Origin: Alkalibacterium sp034520745
Lineage (GTDB): Bacteria > Bacillota > Bacilli > Lactobacillales > Carnobacteriaceae_A
Assembly (NCBI GenBank): GCA_034520745.1
Contig: JAXHNF010000003.1
Location: forward strand, 1-64,000
Direction of reading: 5' to 3'
Length of the DNA stretch: 64,000 nt
Positions 41,817 to 52,914 of this stretch are shown here, piece after piece. A model generated the notes under the pieces. The model was not told where the DNA came from, did no database searches, and worked only from the letters and a program-made list of their open reading frames with translations. The position numbers and the translations under genes are program-made. Every line of letters begins with the position of its first letter. The first letter of the stretch is position 1.

Positions 41817-41974
41817 GTAATATCCTCCTTATGAACTTGTTTGTTGTCAACTCGAGACATTCTAACACTTAACATACACTGGATTAAAGAGCTACTTGTT
41901 TTAAATGTTAATCTTATCTTTCTTTATATTATTTTCACGTATACTAAGCTTATAAAACAAGAATTGGTGATAAT

Positions 41975-42900
41975 ATGACTGAAAGACGTTTGATCTTTAT
42001 CGTTAACGAATTTTCAACTAAAGGGAAAAAATCATCTCATGAAATCCGGCAGACCATGCAGCGCTACAGTAATGATTATGAAATCCACCTGACGCGGTAT
42101 AAGCGGCATGCGACATCTCTGGCTGAACAGCTTGCAGCCGGAATTCAAAAAAACTCGCTCATTGTAGCCGTCGGAGGTGACGGGACATTGAACGAAGTGG
42201 TCAAAGGATTAGTCAATGGCAATCATTCCCTGCCTCTGGCCTATGTGCCCACTGGGTCAGGCAATGACTTTGCCCGTTCAATGAACCTGCCTTTAACTAT
42301 TGAAGGTTCTATCAGAAATATAATGGAAACAGGAACAGCCGAGAGCACTGGATGTGCTGGCTTGGAAGGTGCTCGAATCTATCAGATGTCGTGGCTGTCA
42401 ACAGTATCGGATTCGGTCTGGACGGCACGGTCATTCACAGAATCGATCAGACAAAAAACAAGCAGACGATCGGCAAATTTTCTTATTTAGCTTTCTGTTC
42501 TCTCAGCGTACTTTTATCAGAAATCGTTTCCGCTGAAACTGGTCACGCAGGACAGGCAGACATTCACCGTATAAAGATGCCATACTCTGATCGTGTGTGC
42601 CGATGACCAGTTCTTCGGCGGCAGGCATGCCTACTCCATCCGCAGGCCGTTCCCACTGACGGGATGATCGATTTGGTGATTGCCGAAGAAGTGACGTTCA
42701 GAGAATTGCTGAGACCTTGCTCTCAAGTCCTTGACGACACAAGACCATTTAAATCCGTCCCAAGCTGCACGCGCCACCAGGCTGCTCTACAGTTTTACGC
42801 TCTACACCCCGCAGTATGGACAGCGGGACGGGAACTCGTCGAGAAGAACGTTCGGCGTCGTGTCCGTCCCGTTGGATCAGGCAACTCTTCTGGAATGTAA
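41975..42900 (+). CDS. dagK: Diacylglycerol/lipid kinase family protein, frameshifted
   Basis: ATP-dependent lipid kinase of the YegS/DagK type. Start MTERRLIFIVNEFSTKGKKS; catalytic GGDGTLNEVVKGL and PTGSGNDFARSMN are intact in the first 110 residues. After about 42330 the frame changes several times; NSIGFGLDGTVIH, VCADDQFFGGG, DGMIDLVIAEE and a terminal DGEELVEK-like segment can be read in different frames. About 308 residues. The end at 42900 is inferred from the terminator just after it. Confidence 0.82.
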
Positions 42901-42910
42901 GTTCAAACAA

Positions 42911-42942
42911 GCGATCATCACTGCGTGAGGTCGCTTTTTTAC
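42911..42942. terminator. Terminator shared by convergent dagK and recD2
   Basis: AAGCGATC...GGTCGCTT with six Ts on the plus side. The recD2 stop (TTA at 42939-42941) lies in the T-run. Confidence 0.6.
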
Positions 42943-45366
42943 GGTCGGACGCCTTGCATCCCGATCATCGGATGGACCGAATGCGTTTCGACATCCGACG
43001 GGTGTACGGCGCATCACCTGTTCTGCGGCTTCAGCGGATCGATCTTTTCCAACTTATCCTGACCGACAGAGACGGCATTCATTAGAGAAGTTGCGCAATG
43101 CGTTCAGCCAGCGAGGTCAGCCTCTCCGTTGTGTTTTCCGAAACACTCCGCAGAAAAGCTGCCTTGCTCGCCGCATATGAGCAGTGTCTGTGCGGCACGG
43201 GTAATGGCGGTATAAACGATGTCTTTTTTCAGCATTCTGCCGTAGCCGAATACCAGAGGCAAGAATGACCATCGGGTATTCACTCCCCTTGGGACTTATG
43301 GATGGAGCAGCGGTAGAGGCACAGTGTGATTTTATTCCATTCGTTTCTGAGATAATTGACCTCATTCCCGTCAAAGTCGATCACCAGTTCCTCCGCATTG
43401 TTCTGCAGATTCCTTTGAGGTGATGATGCCTGTGATGATGCCCATATCCCCATTGAAAACATTTCTCCCGGGTTCATTGATCAGCTGCAGGACCTTGTCT
43501 CCTATGCGGTTAGACTTTATCCATGAACACAACTTCTTTTTGTATTCTCCTTTAGGGTTGAACAGATCCTGGAGACTCTTGTTCAGCCGGTCTATACCGG
43601 CGTTCCCTTTGTGAGATAGGGCGCAAGAGAACCTGGATCTGCTGAGTCGTTTGTGTGACCCTTTTCGATTGCTTTTGAAACCAGCAGTGACACCACATCC
43701 ACGAACCTGGTTCGTCCCGCACGGGAAAAAATTCCGGTCGTTTTTCTTCAGCTGTAAAATCCTGTGGAATTTTACCTTTTTTATCTCATCGTGCCAGTGA
43801 AACGATGGATGAGCCGTCGTTAATCCTGACGGTAGATCTCTGTCAGCTCTTTTTTTCGAGATCATTTTCTTCGCTATCAGAATCCCGCAGGACTTGTCCC
43901 GGGCCCGACAGAGGGCAGCTGGTCTTTATCTCCGACCATGATGACCTTCATCTGTGGGACGGCTTTCAGTAACTGATAAGCCAGCCAGGTATCAACCATG
44001 GACATTTCATCGATGATCAGTATCGAGCCTTTCGGCGTACGGTCTGTTTCCTGAAGCGGATCATCATCCGAGCCTGTCCAGTCCGAGCAGGCGATGGATC
44101 GTGCTCGATGGCAGACCGGTCGTTTCTTTCATACGTTTCGCTGCCCGTCCTGTCGGTGCGGCCAGAAGAATGGGAAAAGGTTCATTGGGGTGATCTGCCG
44201 GGATCCAGACTTACCTCTTCCAGCTCAGCATGAATAGAAACGATCACTTCCCAGAACGAGTTGTCTTCCCTGTACCGGGTCCGCCTGTCAGCAGAAATAC
44301 AGGAGAAGTCAGAGCCTTTCTGACGGCTTCTTTTTGAGAAACGCCGAACGTGATCCCGGCGTTTCTCGAACTTCTTTATTTTCCTGTCAATGGCTGATAC
44401 TTTATATTCATCTTCATCCGACTCTGACATCAGGCGCTCCAGCGCACCCGCGATGCCACTCCGAAGACGATAGGACGGCAGATGGAAACTGTTTCTTCCT
44501 GGACGATATGCTGGAGTCTCGGACCAGCTGAATAGTATTCTCAGCGATCAGATGCAGGATCGATGACGAAGGGCCGGCTTTTTTCCGTACAGATACGCTG
44601 TTATTCAGCGGAAAATCCCGACTGGACATACGTGTCACCCGATTTCATCGTCTGTTCTTCAAGGGTATAAACGATACCCTGCTTCGATTCGGTCAGGTAC
44701 GTCCCTTTGATGCCAATTCTTCAGCAACAGCATCTGCCCGGGTGAATCCGATACCTTCGATCTCTTCGATCAGACGATAGGGATTTGACTGTATCACCGA
44801 CAGTTTTCTGCCTTCAAACCTTTGATAGATCTTGTAAGCAAGTTTGTTGGATATGCCGTAATTATTCAATGCAATAATGACTTTCTGCATCCCTTGTTCT
44901 TTTTCCAGAACAGACAGGGATCATGCCTTTTTTCACTTCATTCAAGCCGGTGTGGTCTCGAGTATCGTTTCATCTTCCAAAATCCTGTCAATGGTGTGTA
45001 GTCCAGACATGCGACTATTTTCTCAGCCGTCTTCTTTCGATCCCCCGAAAGCGCGGACTGGACAGATAAGTAATGATGGCTTCTTCCGTCGAAGGTTTTT
45101 CTTTCATATATTTTGTTGACTGAAACTCTAGGCCGTCTTTCGGATGAGTCTGTCCATTTGCCGAAGAATTTATAATGATCTCCTCTTGAATCTGACCGAA
45201 ATTACCTGTAACGACAGTCTGAGTTTCACTGACTTCTGTATTTGTATCATCTATTTTTACAGAATGACTTTATAATAGTTGGAGGGACTGGAAAAGTACG
45301 ATCGACAGTATTTCACCGCTGATATAGTCTTCTGATCCGTTTCGTTTTAAAATCAAGTTGCTGCAA
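42939..45366 (-). CDS. recD2: ATP-dependent helicase RecD2, heavily frameshifted
   Basis: 5'-3' helicase of the RecD2 type without RecBC. In successive frames: an N-terminal OB region with VKIDDTNTE and VVTGNFGQIQEE, FQSTKYMKEKPSTEEAIITY, the helix-hairpin-helix stretch EGIGFTRADAVAEEL, Walker A PGTGKTT (about 44270), APTGRAAKRM, IIDEMSMVDTWLAYQLL, VGDKDQLPSVGPGQ, and VYTAITRA near the C-terminus, ending HPMIGMQGVRP. About 809 residues, normal. At least ten breaks. TTG 45366 with GGAGGA upstream is the likely start. Confidence 0.85.
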
Positions 45367-45761
45367 GGCAGATCCTCCTTCCCTGAATAGTTTATCTAAT
45401 CCATAGTTATTAATCTAGCAATTTAAACAATTATTTTTATTTTTTCCTCTGAAAACTGTTGATGAAGCACCTTTCAGATCTTCTGAAATTTCGATTGACT
45501 GTAAAGCACAGCTTTTTGAGCTGAGACAGTCGGAAAGTTCAAATTAGTCAACGATACAAAATTGAATAGTTTTTCCCTTCGATGCGAACGGCTCAAACGA
45601 ACACACCGGTCAGCCCTCTGGAATCACTAATAGTGTCTACTAGTATACTACAAAATGCATAGAATAAATATCCTCTATCATTATAGGGAGTATAAACCGC
45701 CAAAGAGAAAACCAGACTGGATGGAACGATGCCATGAAGCAAAGAATGGTTTTGAAAGGTG
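45367..45761. other. About 395 bases without a recognisable gene, between recD2 and the mnmA terminator
   Basis: No frame of useful length and no family match on either strand. In other lactic acid bacteria a TPR-repeat protein gene often lies here; it is absent. On the minus strand TATAAT (about 45680) and TATACT (about 45645) could be -10 boxes for recD2, and a GC-rich stretch around 45590-45625 may be structured. Nothing firmer is visible. Confidence 0.4.
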
Positions 45762-45800
45762 CAAAAAAAAACAGAGTAGATTATTCTACTCTGGAAAAAT
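45762..45800 (-). terminator. Terminator after mnmA
   Basis: CCAGAGTAGA-ATAA-TCTACTCTG followed by nine Ts on the minus strand. Confidence 0.85.
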
Positions 45801-45852
45801 CTAACTTTTCAGGGTCACTATCATCCATTCTGCATGGATGATGTGCGCTTTA

Positions 45853-46969
45853 TCAGACATACTGTAATTGTTCAGATTCTTTATATGCTCGGTCGATCGT
45901 ACCGCCGCCCAAGCATTCTTCATCGTCGTATAACACGATGGCCTGTCCGGGAGTGATCGCACGTGCCGGTTCGTCAAATTTCACAACGGCCGTATTGTCA
46001 TCATTGTTCAGATGAACGGTCACGCCAACATCTTTCTGTCTGTATCTGAACTTCGCCGTACACTTGAATGTTTCTGGAAACTTTTTATCTGTCGTAAACG
46101 AGAATTGACTCGCTTCCAGGTGTGTGGCGTAGAGATGCGGATGCGTAAATCCCTGTCCGACGATCAGTTCATTTTTTTCAAGATTTTTACCGATAACAAA
46201 CCAGGGTTCGTTCGACTCGCCCGTGCCGCCGATACCCAGTCCTTTTCTCTGCCCGATGGTATAGTACATCAGTCCATCGTGACGTCTACATGACGTCACC
46301 GTCTTCAGTCACCATGTTGCCCAGTTCGGGCCGGCAGAAAATTCATCAGAAACTCTTTGAAGTCTTTCACCAATGAAGCAGATCCCGGTCGAATCCTTTT
46401 TCTTAGCTGTACCAGTCCAGTTCTTCCGCTATTTTCCTTACTTCACTTTTGTCCATTTCACCCAGTGGGAACATGACCTTTTCAAGCTGTTCCTGAGAAA
46501 GCTGATTGAGGAAATAGGTCTGATCCTTATTTGAATCGATCCCACGCAGCATGTGTGCTGTCCATCCCGTCCCGTCTTACACGTGCATAATGTCCAGTCG
46601 CCACATATTCAGCTCCGAGACTCATTGCATAATCAAGAAAGGCCTTGAATTTAATTTCTTTGTTACACATTACATCAGGGTTCGGCGTACGGCCTTTTTT
46701 ATATTCATCCAAAAAATACTGAAATACTTTGTCCCAGTATTCTTTTTCAAAATTTATTGAATAATAAGGATGCCTATTTTATTGGCTACCAGGGCCACGT
46801 CTTTATAATCCTCGGCTGCGGTACAGACTCCGTTCTCGTCTGTATCGTCCCAGTTCTTCATAAAAACGCCAATCACATCATACCCCTGTTCTTTGAGGAG
46901 GAGTGCAGTAACGGATGAATCGACCCCACCGCTCATACCCACGACCACTCTCGGTTTTGTTTCTGACAT
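45853..46969 (-). CDS. mnmA: tRNA 2-thiouridylase MnmA, frameshifted
   Basis: Adds the 2-thio group to U34 of Lys, Glu and Gln tRNAs. The start MSETKPRVVVGMSGGVDSSV carries the PP-loop. NPDVMCNKEIKF contains the first catalytic Cys; YTIGQRKGLGIGG and the C-terminal beta-barrel follow. About 370 residues, with breaks near 46750, 46560, 46420 and 46300. Upstream DUF1831 and cysteine desulfurase genes probably supply sulfur. Confidence 0.93.
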
Positions 46970-47090
46970 TTTTTCACCATCATTTCTGTAAATATTCTGT
47001 ACTCACAACGAATTGAAGGTTCGCAAGTTTCCAGTCTGTTATATTACAATACTGTCTGAATCAAATAAATCAAGGGATAGAAGGAATTGT

Positions 47091-47130
47091 TAAAAGAAAA
47101 GACACACAATTTCCTTGTGTGCCTTTTCTC
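47091..47130 (-). terminator. Terminator after the DUF1831 gene
   Basis: AAAAGGCACACAA-GGAAA-TTGTGTGTCTTTTCTTTT on the minus strand, one mismatch. Confidence 0.75.
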
Positions 47131-47165
47131 TCGGTCTAGGTTAAGATGTCTTCTTGCAGGTCGAT

Positions 47166-47515
47166 CTAGATTTTTTTAAGAACTTTTGCCTCTACCAGCA
47201 TATCCAGTATGCCTTCTGCAAATTGTCTTTCTTACTTCCAGCTCGACCTGACTCTGTAGAGATCGACTTTTTTCAGTAACCGTTGGAAGTGACTGCTGAT
47301 AATTTAAGTTCATCGATGTCAGGTGAGAGAATGATTTTCAGTTACAGGGACTTCCTGTGTCTCGACCGTTTAAAGAAAGCACGCGTTCATAGTGGAAAGA
47401 ACCGTCTTTATTCTCAAGAAAACCGTTATCTTTCAGTGTATAGCGTTTTGCCTCTTCATGCACACTGCAGGGTGTCCTGACTCCCCAGTAATTGATCTGA
47501 TTCGTATGTTGCCAT
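47166..47515 (-). CDS. DUF1831 domain protein, frameshifted
   Basis: About 115 residues, reconstructed from three frames: start MATYESDQ at ATG 47515 with GAGGGAG upstream, then KRYTLKDNGFLENKDGSFHY and ERVLSLNG, and a C-terminal KVLKKI. It matches my memory of the DUF1831 family of lactobacilli, which sits between cysteine desulfurase and mnmA. Function unknown; the position suggests a link with sulfur relay. Confidence 0.65.
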
Positions 47516-47574
47516 GTTCTTACTCCCTCTCTTGTTAAGTTGAATTTCCGCTTACATATACTTCATTGTAACCT

Positions 47575-48762
47575 TTAATCAGCTTTAAGAAAAGAGTGTG
47601 CCTGCTTTATTTTGGCAACAGTTTTTAAGATGGCTTCGTCGGTCACTCCCTAGACCAAAGCTCAGTCTGTATCGTTTTCGGAGACTGCCGGGTGCTTTTC
47701 ATCATATAATGCTATGAGCACATGTACTTGGATCCCACATTATCCTGCAGATGCGGCAATGCCCTGTCGAAACGGCAATTTTGGCCAAGTCCATATGGAT
47801 GAGCATTTCTTCTGCGGGTATCCCTTTTAAATGGATACTCAAGATATGCGGCGGACTGTTTTTGACTGTTCCATTGACAGCACTGATCGATACCCGTTCC
47901 GGCTCATTCATCTCCAGAACAGTTTTTTATAGTGACTGTAAGTGTCTTAATTCTTTTTTATTTTTCATTCTCAATTCCACAGCTTTTCTGAATCCGACTG
48001 ATAGCCGGTATATTTTCTGTCCCTGCCCGTTTATTATTTTCCTGTTCGCCCCCCATCATCAGCTTCGGGTATAGAAAAGCTTATCGCTGATGTACAGAAA
48101 GCCGATGCCTTTCCGGTCCGTTGATTTTGCGTGCAGAGACGGAAAGCAGATCGATGTTTTCTTCTTTGACATCGATCGCTTCTGTCCCGTAGGCCCTGGA
48201 CCGCATCCGTGGTGGAAAGACGATGTCGGACTCTGATTCTCTTCAGATAGCCTCCCTATCTCGCTTATGGGCATCAGACTGCCGATTCTCATTATTCCCG
48301 TACATGACCAGAAATGCGATATCGCGTCTTCACGGAGAGCCTCCACCACTCGATCCAGCGTCACTTCGCCCGGTCTGTTAACAGGAAGAGAAAGTAACGT
48401 CAAATCCTTCTACGGCTCAAATATTCCATAGGCTTCAGGACGGCCGGGCGTACCAACCGCTGTGGCTGATGCCGTATGTTTCCCGGCAGCCTGATACCGC
48501 TCTGCCGTCTTGACGACAGCCATATTATCACTCTCAGCGCCCCCGCTTGTAGATCATGATATTCCTGGGGTTTTGCATGGATACTTTCAGCAAATGTCAG
48601 TTCTGGCTTCTTCCTCCAGCAAACCTTTGCTTTCCCGGCCGATCTGGTGGATGCTTGAAGCGTTGCCGGAGGCGTTCGTCATGGCTTCAGACATCACTTT
48701 CACTGCTTCAGGATGCATCGGTGTCGTTGCTGCATGATCTCAGATAAACTGTCTCACTCCAG
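47575..48762 (-). CDS. Cysteine desulfurase (NifS/IscS-like), heavily frameshifted
   Basis: Pyridoxal-phosphate enzyme releasing sulfur from cysteine, probably for MnmA. Recognisable pieces in order: DHAATTPMHPEAVKVM, NASSIHQIGRESKGLLEEAR, SGGAESDN, VTLDRVVEAL, the PLP lysine region (Ser-x-His-Lys type) followed by GPKGIGFLYIS, RAGTENIPAI, ILSIHLKGIPAEEML, and a C-terminal VTDEAILKTVAKIKQAHS. About 390 residues with six or more breaks. The start is uncertain; a GTG near 48762 reads VRQFI before DHAATT but meets a TGA, probably an error. Confidence 0.85.
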
Positions 48763-48792
48763 ATAAGCAATCCTTTCTGAACTAAGAACGTT

Positions 48793-51096
48793 CTATATTC
48801 GGGACAGCATCTCGAGCACTTTACGTGGCAAGCCGTCCCGCCTTTGCCCTCTTGAACATAAGCATGCATGTGCATGGCAGGCATCGAAATCGGCTTCGAT
48901 CACCGTACTGTCGTTTTCATTCTGTACTTGGATTTTTCAGAATCCGGGATGATCAGATCCTAGTCCGGCCACTTTGACATCCAGCGCTTCGGCCATTTTT
49001 TCTGCGACGGTTTTGTAGCTTTCGTCCGATTTCTCTATCTGCTGACATCGATGGAATCACCGCCGTAAGAAACATTTGAGTTCTCGCGACAGATAGACCT
49101 TCTTGTTTCTCTTTCCAGAATATCGCTAAAGCATACCCCTTGTTCTCTGAGCATCAGTTCTTCAATTTCACCTGACTTGGATTTTTTCCAGCGGAGCACG
49201 GTGATTCTCGCCGCGGTAAAGGGTGACTGTTCTTCAAGGCGATCAGTTCACTGACCGTATGTTCTCCGTCCACCTGTAACGTTTGCCGGTTCACGAGGAG
49301 ACACCGCTTCCACTTCTTCATCGAGAACGAAAAAGCGATACTTCGGTACCCTCGATGAATTCTTCCACAAGGAACACTCTTGTCTTCTCTGGCAAAGCTA
49401 GCGCAACAGCCTCATTGTAGGCTGCCTGCGACGGTGCTTCCCTGAAATCCGAAACCCCCAAACCGCAATCTTGTGGATTTCGGTTTGACCGAAACGCCCG
49501 GTGTTTTGTGAGGCGATTCTGTAATGATCCCTGGCTTTATCCAGCGAAGAGAACTCTCTCCCCGGCAGGTACAGTGAAGCCGTTCTCTTTTAAAATTTTC
49601 TTAGTCACAGGTTTTATCAGCCATGATCCAGTGTGAAATGTATGTGTCCTTTTTGAGAAGTCATATTCTCCATTTTTGACATACTCCGTTTTTCCGTCGT
49701 GCTTGAATTTCAGGAACTGATCATTCGCATCCAGCACTGTAGTCTTAACTCCCAGTTGCAATGCGTCGAATAAAAGCAGCTGTGTGCTCATTTCCATCTC
49801 TCCAAACCCATTCAGCAGGAAAGGTTTTTGAAGTGACAACTGTTTGTATTTCATTCCAGAGCTGGATACCATACTCAATAAATGACGTGCCGCTCTTCAA
49901 TTTATCTGTAATCCTCGCCGACAGGTGTCTTCCGGATGATCGAGTAAACGGGCCGCTTCATCAACGACTCTGATGCTACTCATCCGTTAAATCGAGCCCT
50001 GTGACAGGTCTCTCTGATTGACGCTTCGGCCACGAAGCCGACAGCTCCTTTCTTCTCTGTATCTGGAGTATTCATAAGGCTCTTCCAAAGCCGTTCTGTG
50101 CGTTCACGTCTATTCCCTTTTTGATGTCTGCATTCGGTACCGTCTTCGTCCATCCACACCATCGTTAACAAGAACAGGTGCAGAAAGAGTGACTGCTGCA
50201 TAGGAAGGAAACCAAAGAGGCTCAAAGGGATTCACGTCAAATGAGCGAAATTCCACATAGCGTGTCCCGTTATTGACCAGCTGACAGACATGCTTGCCTG
50301 CTCCTCTCAGCCAAGACGAGCCGTAATATTCTCTTTCTTCAAAGAGTGTATTGTTGCTTACCAGCTCTTCTATATCCCTGAATATATCGTTCAATGGATT
50401 CGTACGAGACCTTTTCACTGAATGTGTTATGGTAGCCGTATGAGCTGCTTCTTAAACTCCTCACATCTCCAATACCTTCACTATCCAGCAGGCTTGAATG
50501 GCTCCTGGGTGAAGCGCCGAACAGATAAGTGAGTATCCACTGATACCTCAGATAATTCCGTGACATTTTCAGATACAGATCGTTGCACCACTCATCCAGC
50601 TCGTCATAGTTTTGAACATGCTCGCTGATTTTTTCAAGAAATTCAGGGTAAATGAGAAATTAAAATGTACACCACTGATCATCTGCTTTTTTCTGCCATA
50701 TTTTCCTGCCAGGTTTTCCCGGTAACGGATCTCACTCTGATCATCTACTTTGATAAGCGGGATATCATTCTCATCAGGCAGAATATTCGGCATGCTGAAC
50801 GGCCAGACAAATTCATCATCGGGCAGTGTCTGGTTGACTGACATCATGAAGAGCTTTTAACCACTGATACTGCTCCTTCAGCGTAACCTGAGGCGGAGTG
50901 ACCAGTTCAAGCTGTGACTCACTGAAATCAGTCTGAATGTAGGGATGGTGACTGCGATTCCCGAATTGATCAGGGTGAGCAGCTCGAGAGCCAACTTTCC
51001 GGACGGATCCGTTCTCAGACCTTCCTTTTAATGCCGAAATCACCTTTGATAAAGTACGGTTCCAGATTGTTGCTTTTTACGATTTTTTGTATTCAT
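48793..51096 (-). CDS. gshF: Bifunctional glutamate-cysteine ligase/glutathione synthetase, heavily frameshifted
   Basis: Makes glutathione in two steps with one protein. N-terminal GCL-type half: SHHPYIQTDFSESQLELVTP, YQWLKALHDV, WPFSMPNILPDENDIPLIKV, KKQMISGVHFNFSF. C-terminal ATP-grasp half: GEMEMSTQLLLFDAL, VTKKILKENGFTVPAGE, and an end RKVLEMLSRI before TAG. About 768 residues, the usual GshF length. ATG 51096 has GAGGAAG upstream. More than ten frameshifts. The cysteine desulfurase start follows about 30 bases after the stop. Confidence 0.9.
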
Positions 51097-51279
51097 TCGA
51101 TACTTCCTCTTAAATGATGTTTGTCGATATCAAATTCCATCTTATCACAAAACACGTCCGCGGGCCAGAAAAACAGACAAAGATTATGCAAACGTTCGTT
51201 CATGTTTGTTTATTTGCTACCGAATGAATGCTATACTTAAAGCGCCTGAGAATTATGATGAAACACGAGGAGGATCAGT

Positions 51280-52549
51280 TTGAACAAACCACTAGCCTAC
51301 CGCTATGCGACCAAACACAATTGAAACGATCGTCGGACAAACACATCTGGTTGGGGAAGGAAAAATCATCTGGAGGATGGTCAAAGCCAAGCAGCTCTCT
51401 TCCATGATACTGTATGGTCCACCGGGGATCGGTAAAACCAGTATAGCCAGCGCCATCGCCGGCTCAACGAAATACGCCTTTCGCATGCTGAATGCCGCAA
51501 CGGACAAGAAAAAAGATCTGGAGATCGTCGTCGAAGAAGCCAAAATGAGCGGCACAGTCGTTTTGCTGCTGGACGAGGTGCATCGTCTGGACAAGCCCAA
51601 GCAGGACTTTCTTCTTCCCCATCTTGAAAATGGACGGATCGTTTTAATCGGAGCCACAACAGAAAATCCATATATATCGATCCACCCCGCAATCAGAAGT
51701 CGGGCACAGATATTCGAACTGAAGCCACTGACTGAATCTCAGATCACATCAGCTTTACAAAGGGCTCTGAAAGACGAAAGAAATCGGTCTCTGGTCAGTA
51801 CTATATCTCAATGGAAGATAACGTACTGAACTGACTTTGCCCGCGCGACTCAAGGTGATCTGAGAAGCGCCTTGAATGCTCTGGAGCTGGCTGTCAGATC
51901 CACGGAACCTGATTCAAAAGGAACTATTACCCTATCAGTTGATGTCGCCGAAGAGTGCCTGCAGAGGAAATCTCTCAGTCACGATAAAGATGGCGATGCC
52001 CACTATAATGCAATATCCGCCTTCCAGAAGTCGATCCGCGGCAGTGATGTGCATGCCGCTCTTCATTATCTGGCGAGGGCTGATCGAAGCAGGAGAACCA
52101 AAGTCATCATCAGGCGGCTCATCGTCACGGCCTATGAAGATATAGGCCTGCGCTAATCCGGCAGGGGTAGCTCGGGTTGTCACTGCCGCCGAAGCAGCCG
52201 AAAAAATCGGCTTCCCGGAAGCTCGCATTCCGCTGGCCAATGCTGTGATTGAAATGTGCCTTTCCCGTAAATCCAATAGTGCCATCAATGCTGTAGATGC
52301 TGCATTGACCGATGTCAGAAATGGGCTTGCGGGTGATGTCCCGGATCATTTAAGAGATGCTCATTATCAAGGAGCAGAAAAACTGGGCAGCGGCATTCCG
52401 GTTACCAGTACCCACACAATCACAAAAACCACTGGATAAAGCAGCAATATCTGCCTGATGTATTGAAAAGCAGAACCTACTACGACCCTGCAGACACTAG
52501 TAAATTCGAAGATGCTCTGACTGAATCAGCTGGAAAAATACAACAATAA
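51280..52549 (+). CDS. rarA: Replication-associated recombination protein RarA, frameshifted
   Basis: AAA ATPase acting at stalled forks (MgsA/YrvN). TTG 51280 with GAGGAGG upstream. Walker A LYGPPGIGKTS, Walker B LLLDEVHR, sensor GATTENPYIS, and C-terminal QRKSLSHDKDGDAHYN-type tetramer region ending SAGKIQQ. About 420 residues. Breaks lie near 51305, 51815, 52150 and 52430. It is followed by the probable 6S RNA, as in Bacillus. Confidence 0.92.
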
Positions 52550-52574
52550 ATAAATTCTGCACCAGTTATCAATA

Positions 52575-52602
52575 TTGACTAAATAGACCTCTGTGCTAAT
52601 AT
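52575..52602 (+). promoter_or_regulatory. Promoter of the probable 6S RNA
   Basis: TTGACT, a 16-base spacer, TAATAT. A start near 52609 fits the 5' end of the predicted paired RNA. Confidence 0.7.
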
Positions 52603-52608
52603 AAAGAT

Positions 52609-52845
52609 AAGAATTCTGAGGTGTACGCGATGCCTACAAACTGTGTTGACCGAACATTTTATTCAAACATTGGGATTCTAAAGGAAGAAATTGCTGACAT
52701 GCCTTATCACTTGGAAGTCAAACATTCTTCTGGTGAAGCCCACCTGCTGAAGAGCGGGTTCAACCTAACATGGCATTCAACCGGCACCATCGGATTCTTA
52801 TACTTAGTTTTAATACAGAGCCGGACCTAAGTCCCGGTCTTTTTC
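52609..52845 (+). ncRNA. ssrS: Probable 6S RNA
   Basis: A good promoter, no convincing protein (a 69-codon frame exists but lacks a ribosome site), and a terminator CCGGACCTAAGTCCCGG plus TCTTTTT at 52820-52845. The ends pair: 5' AAGAAT and CGATG with 3' ATTCTT and CATCG, giving the long closed rod expected of 6S RNA. In Bacillus subtilis the 6S gene also sits next to rarA (yrvN). The class is inferred from context and shape rather than from a covariance search. Confidence 0.7.
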
Positions 52846-52914
52846 CTTTTATTAGGTAATCATTCTGATTTTTAGTATAATGAAACCAAGAATAAAGGAA
52901 GGGTTGTGTGACAC

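Noticed and set aside
42816..43085. 90-codon plus-strand ORF after dagK
   Set aside because: It runs antisense to the RecD2 C-terminus and crosses the dagK/recD2 terminator; no family resemblance.
42300..51100. Genomic island, phage remnant or pseudogene cluster because of many broken frames
   Set aside because: Gene order and content are ordinary chromosomal core genes; there are no integrase, transposase, direct repeats or tRNA-flanked ends.
52621..52830. 69-codon plus-strand ORF after rarA
   Set aside because: No ribosome site, odd composition, and it lies wholly in the predicted 6S RNA.
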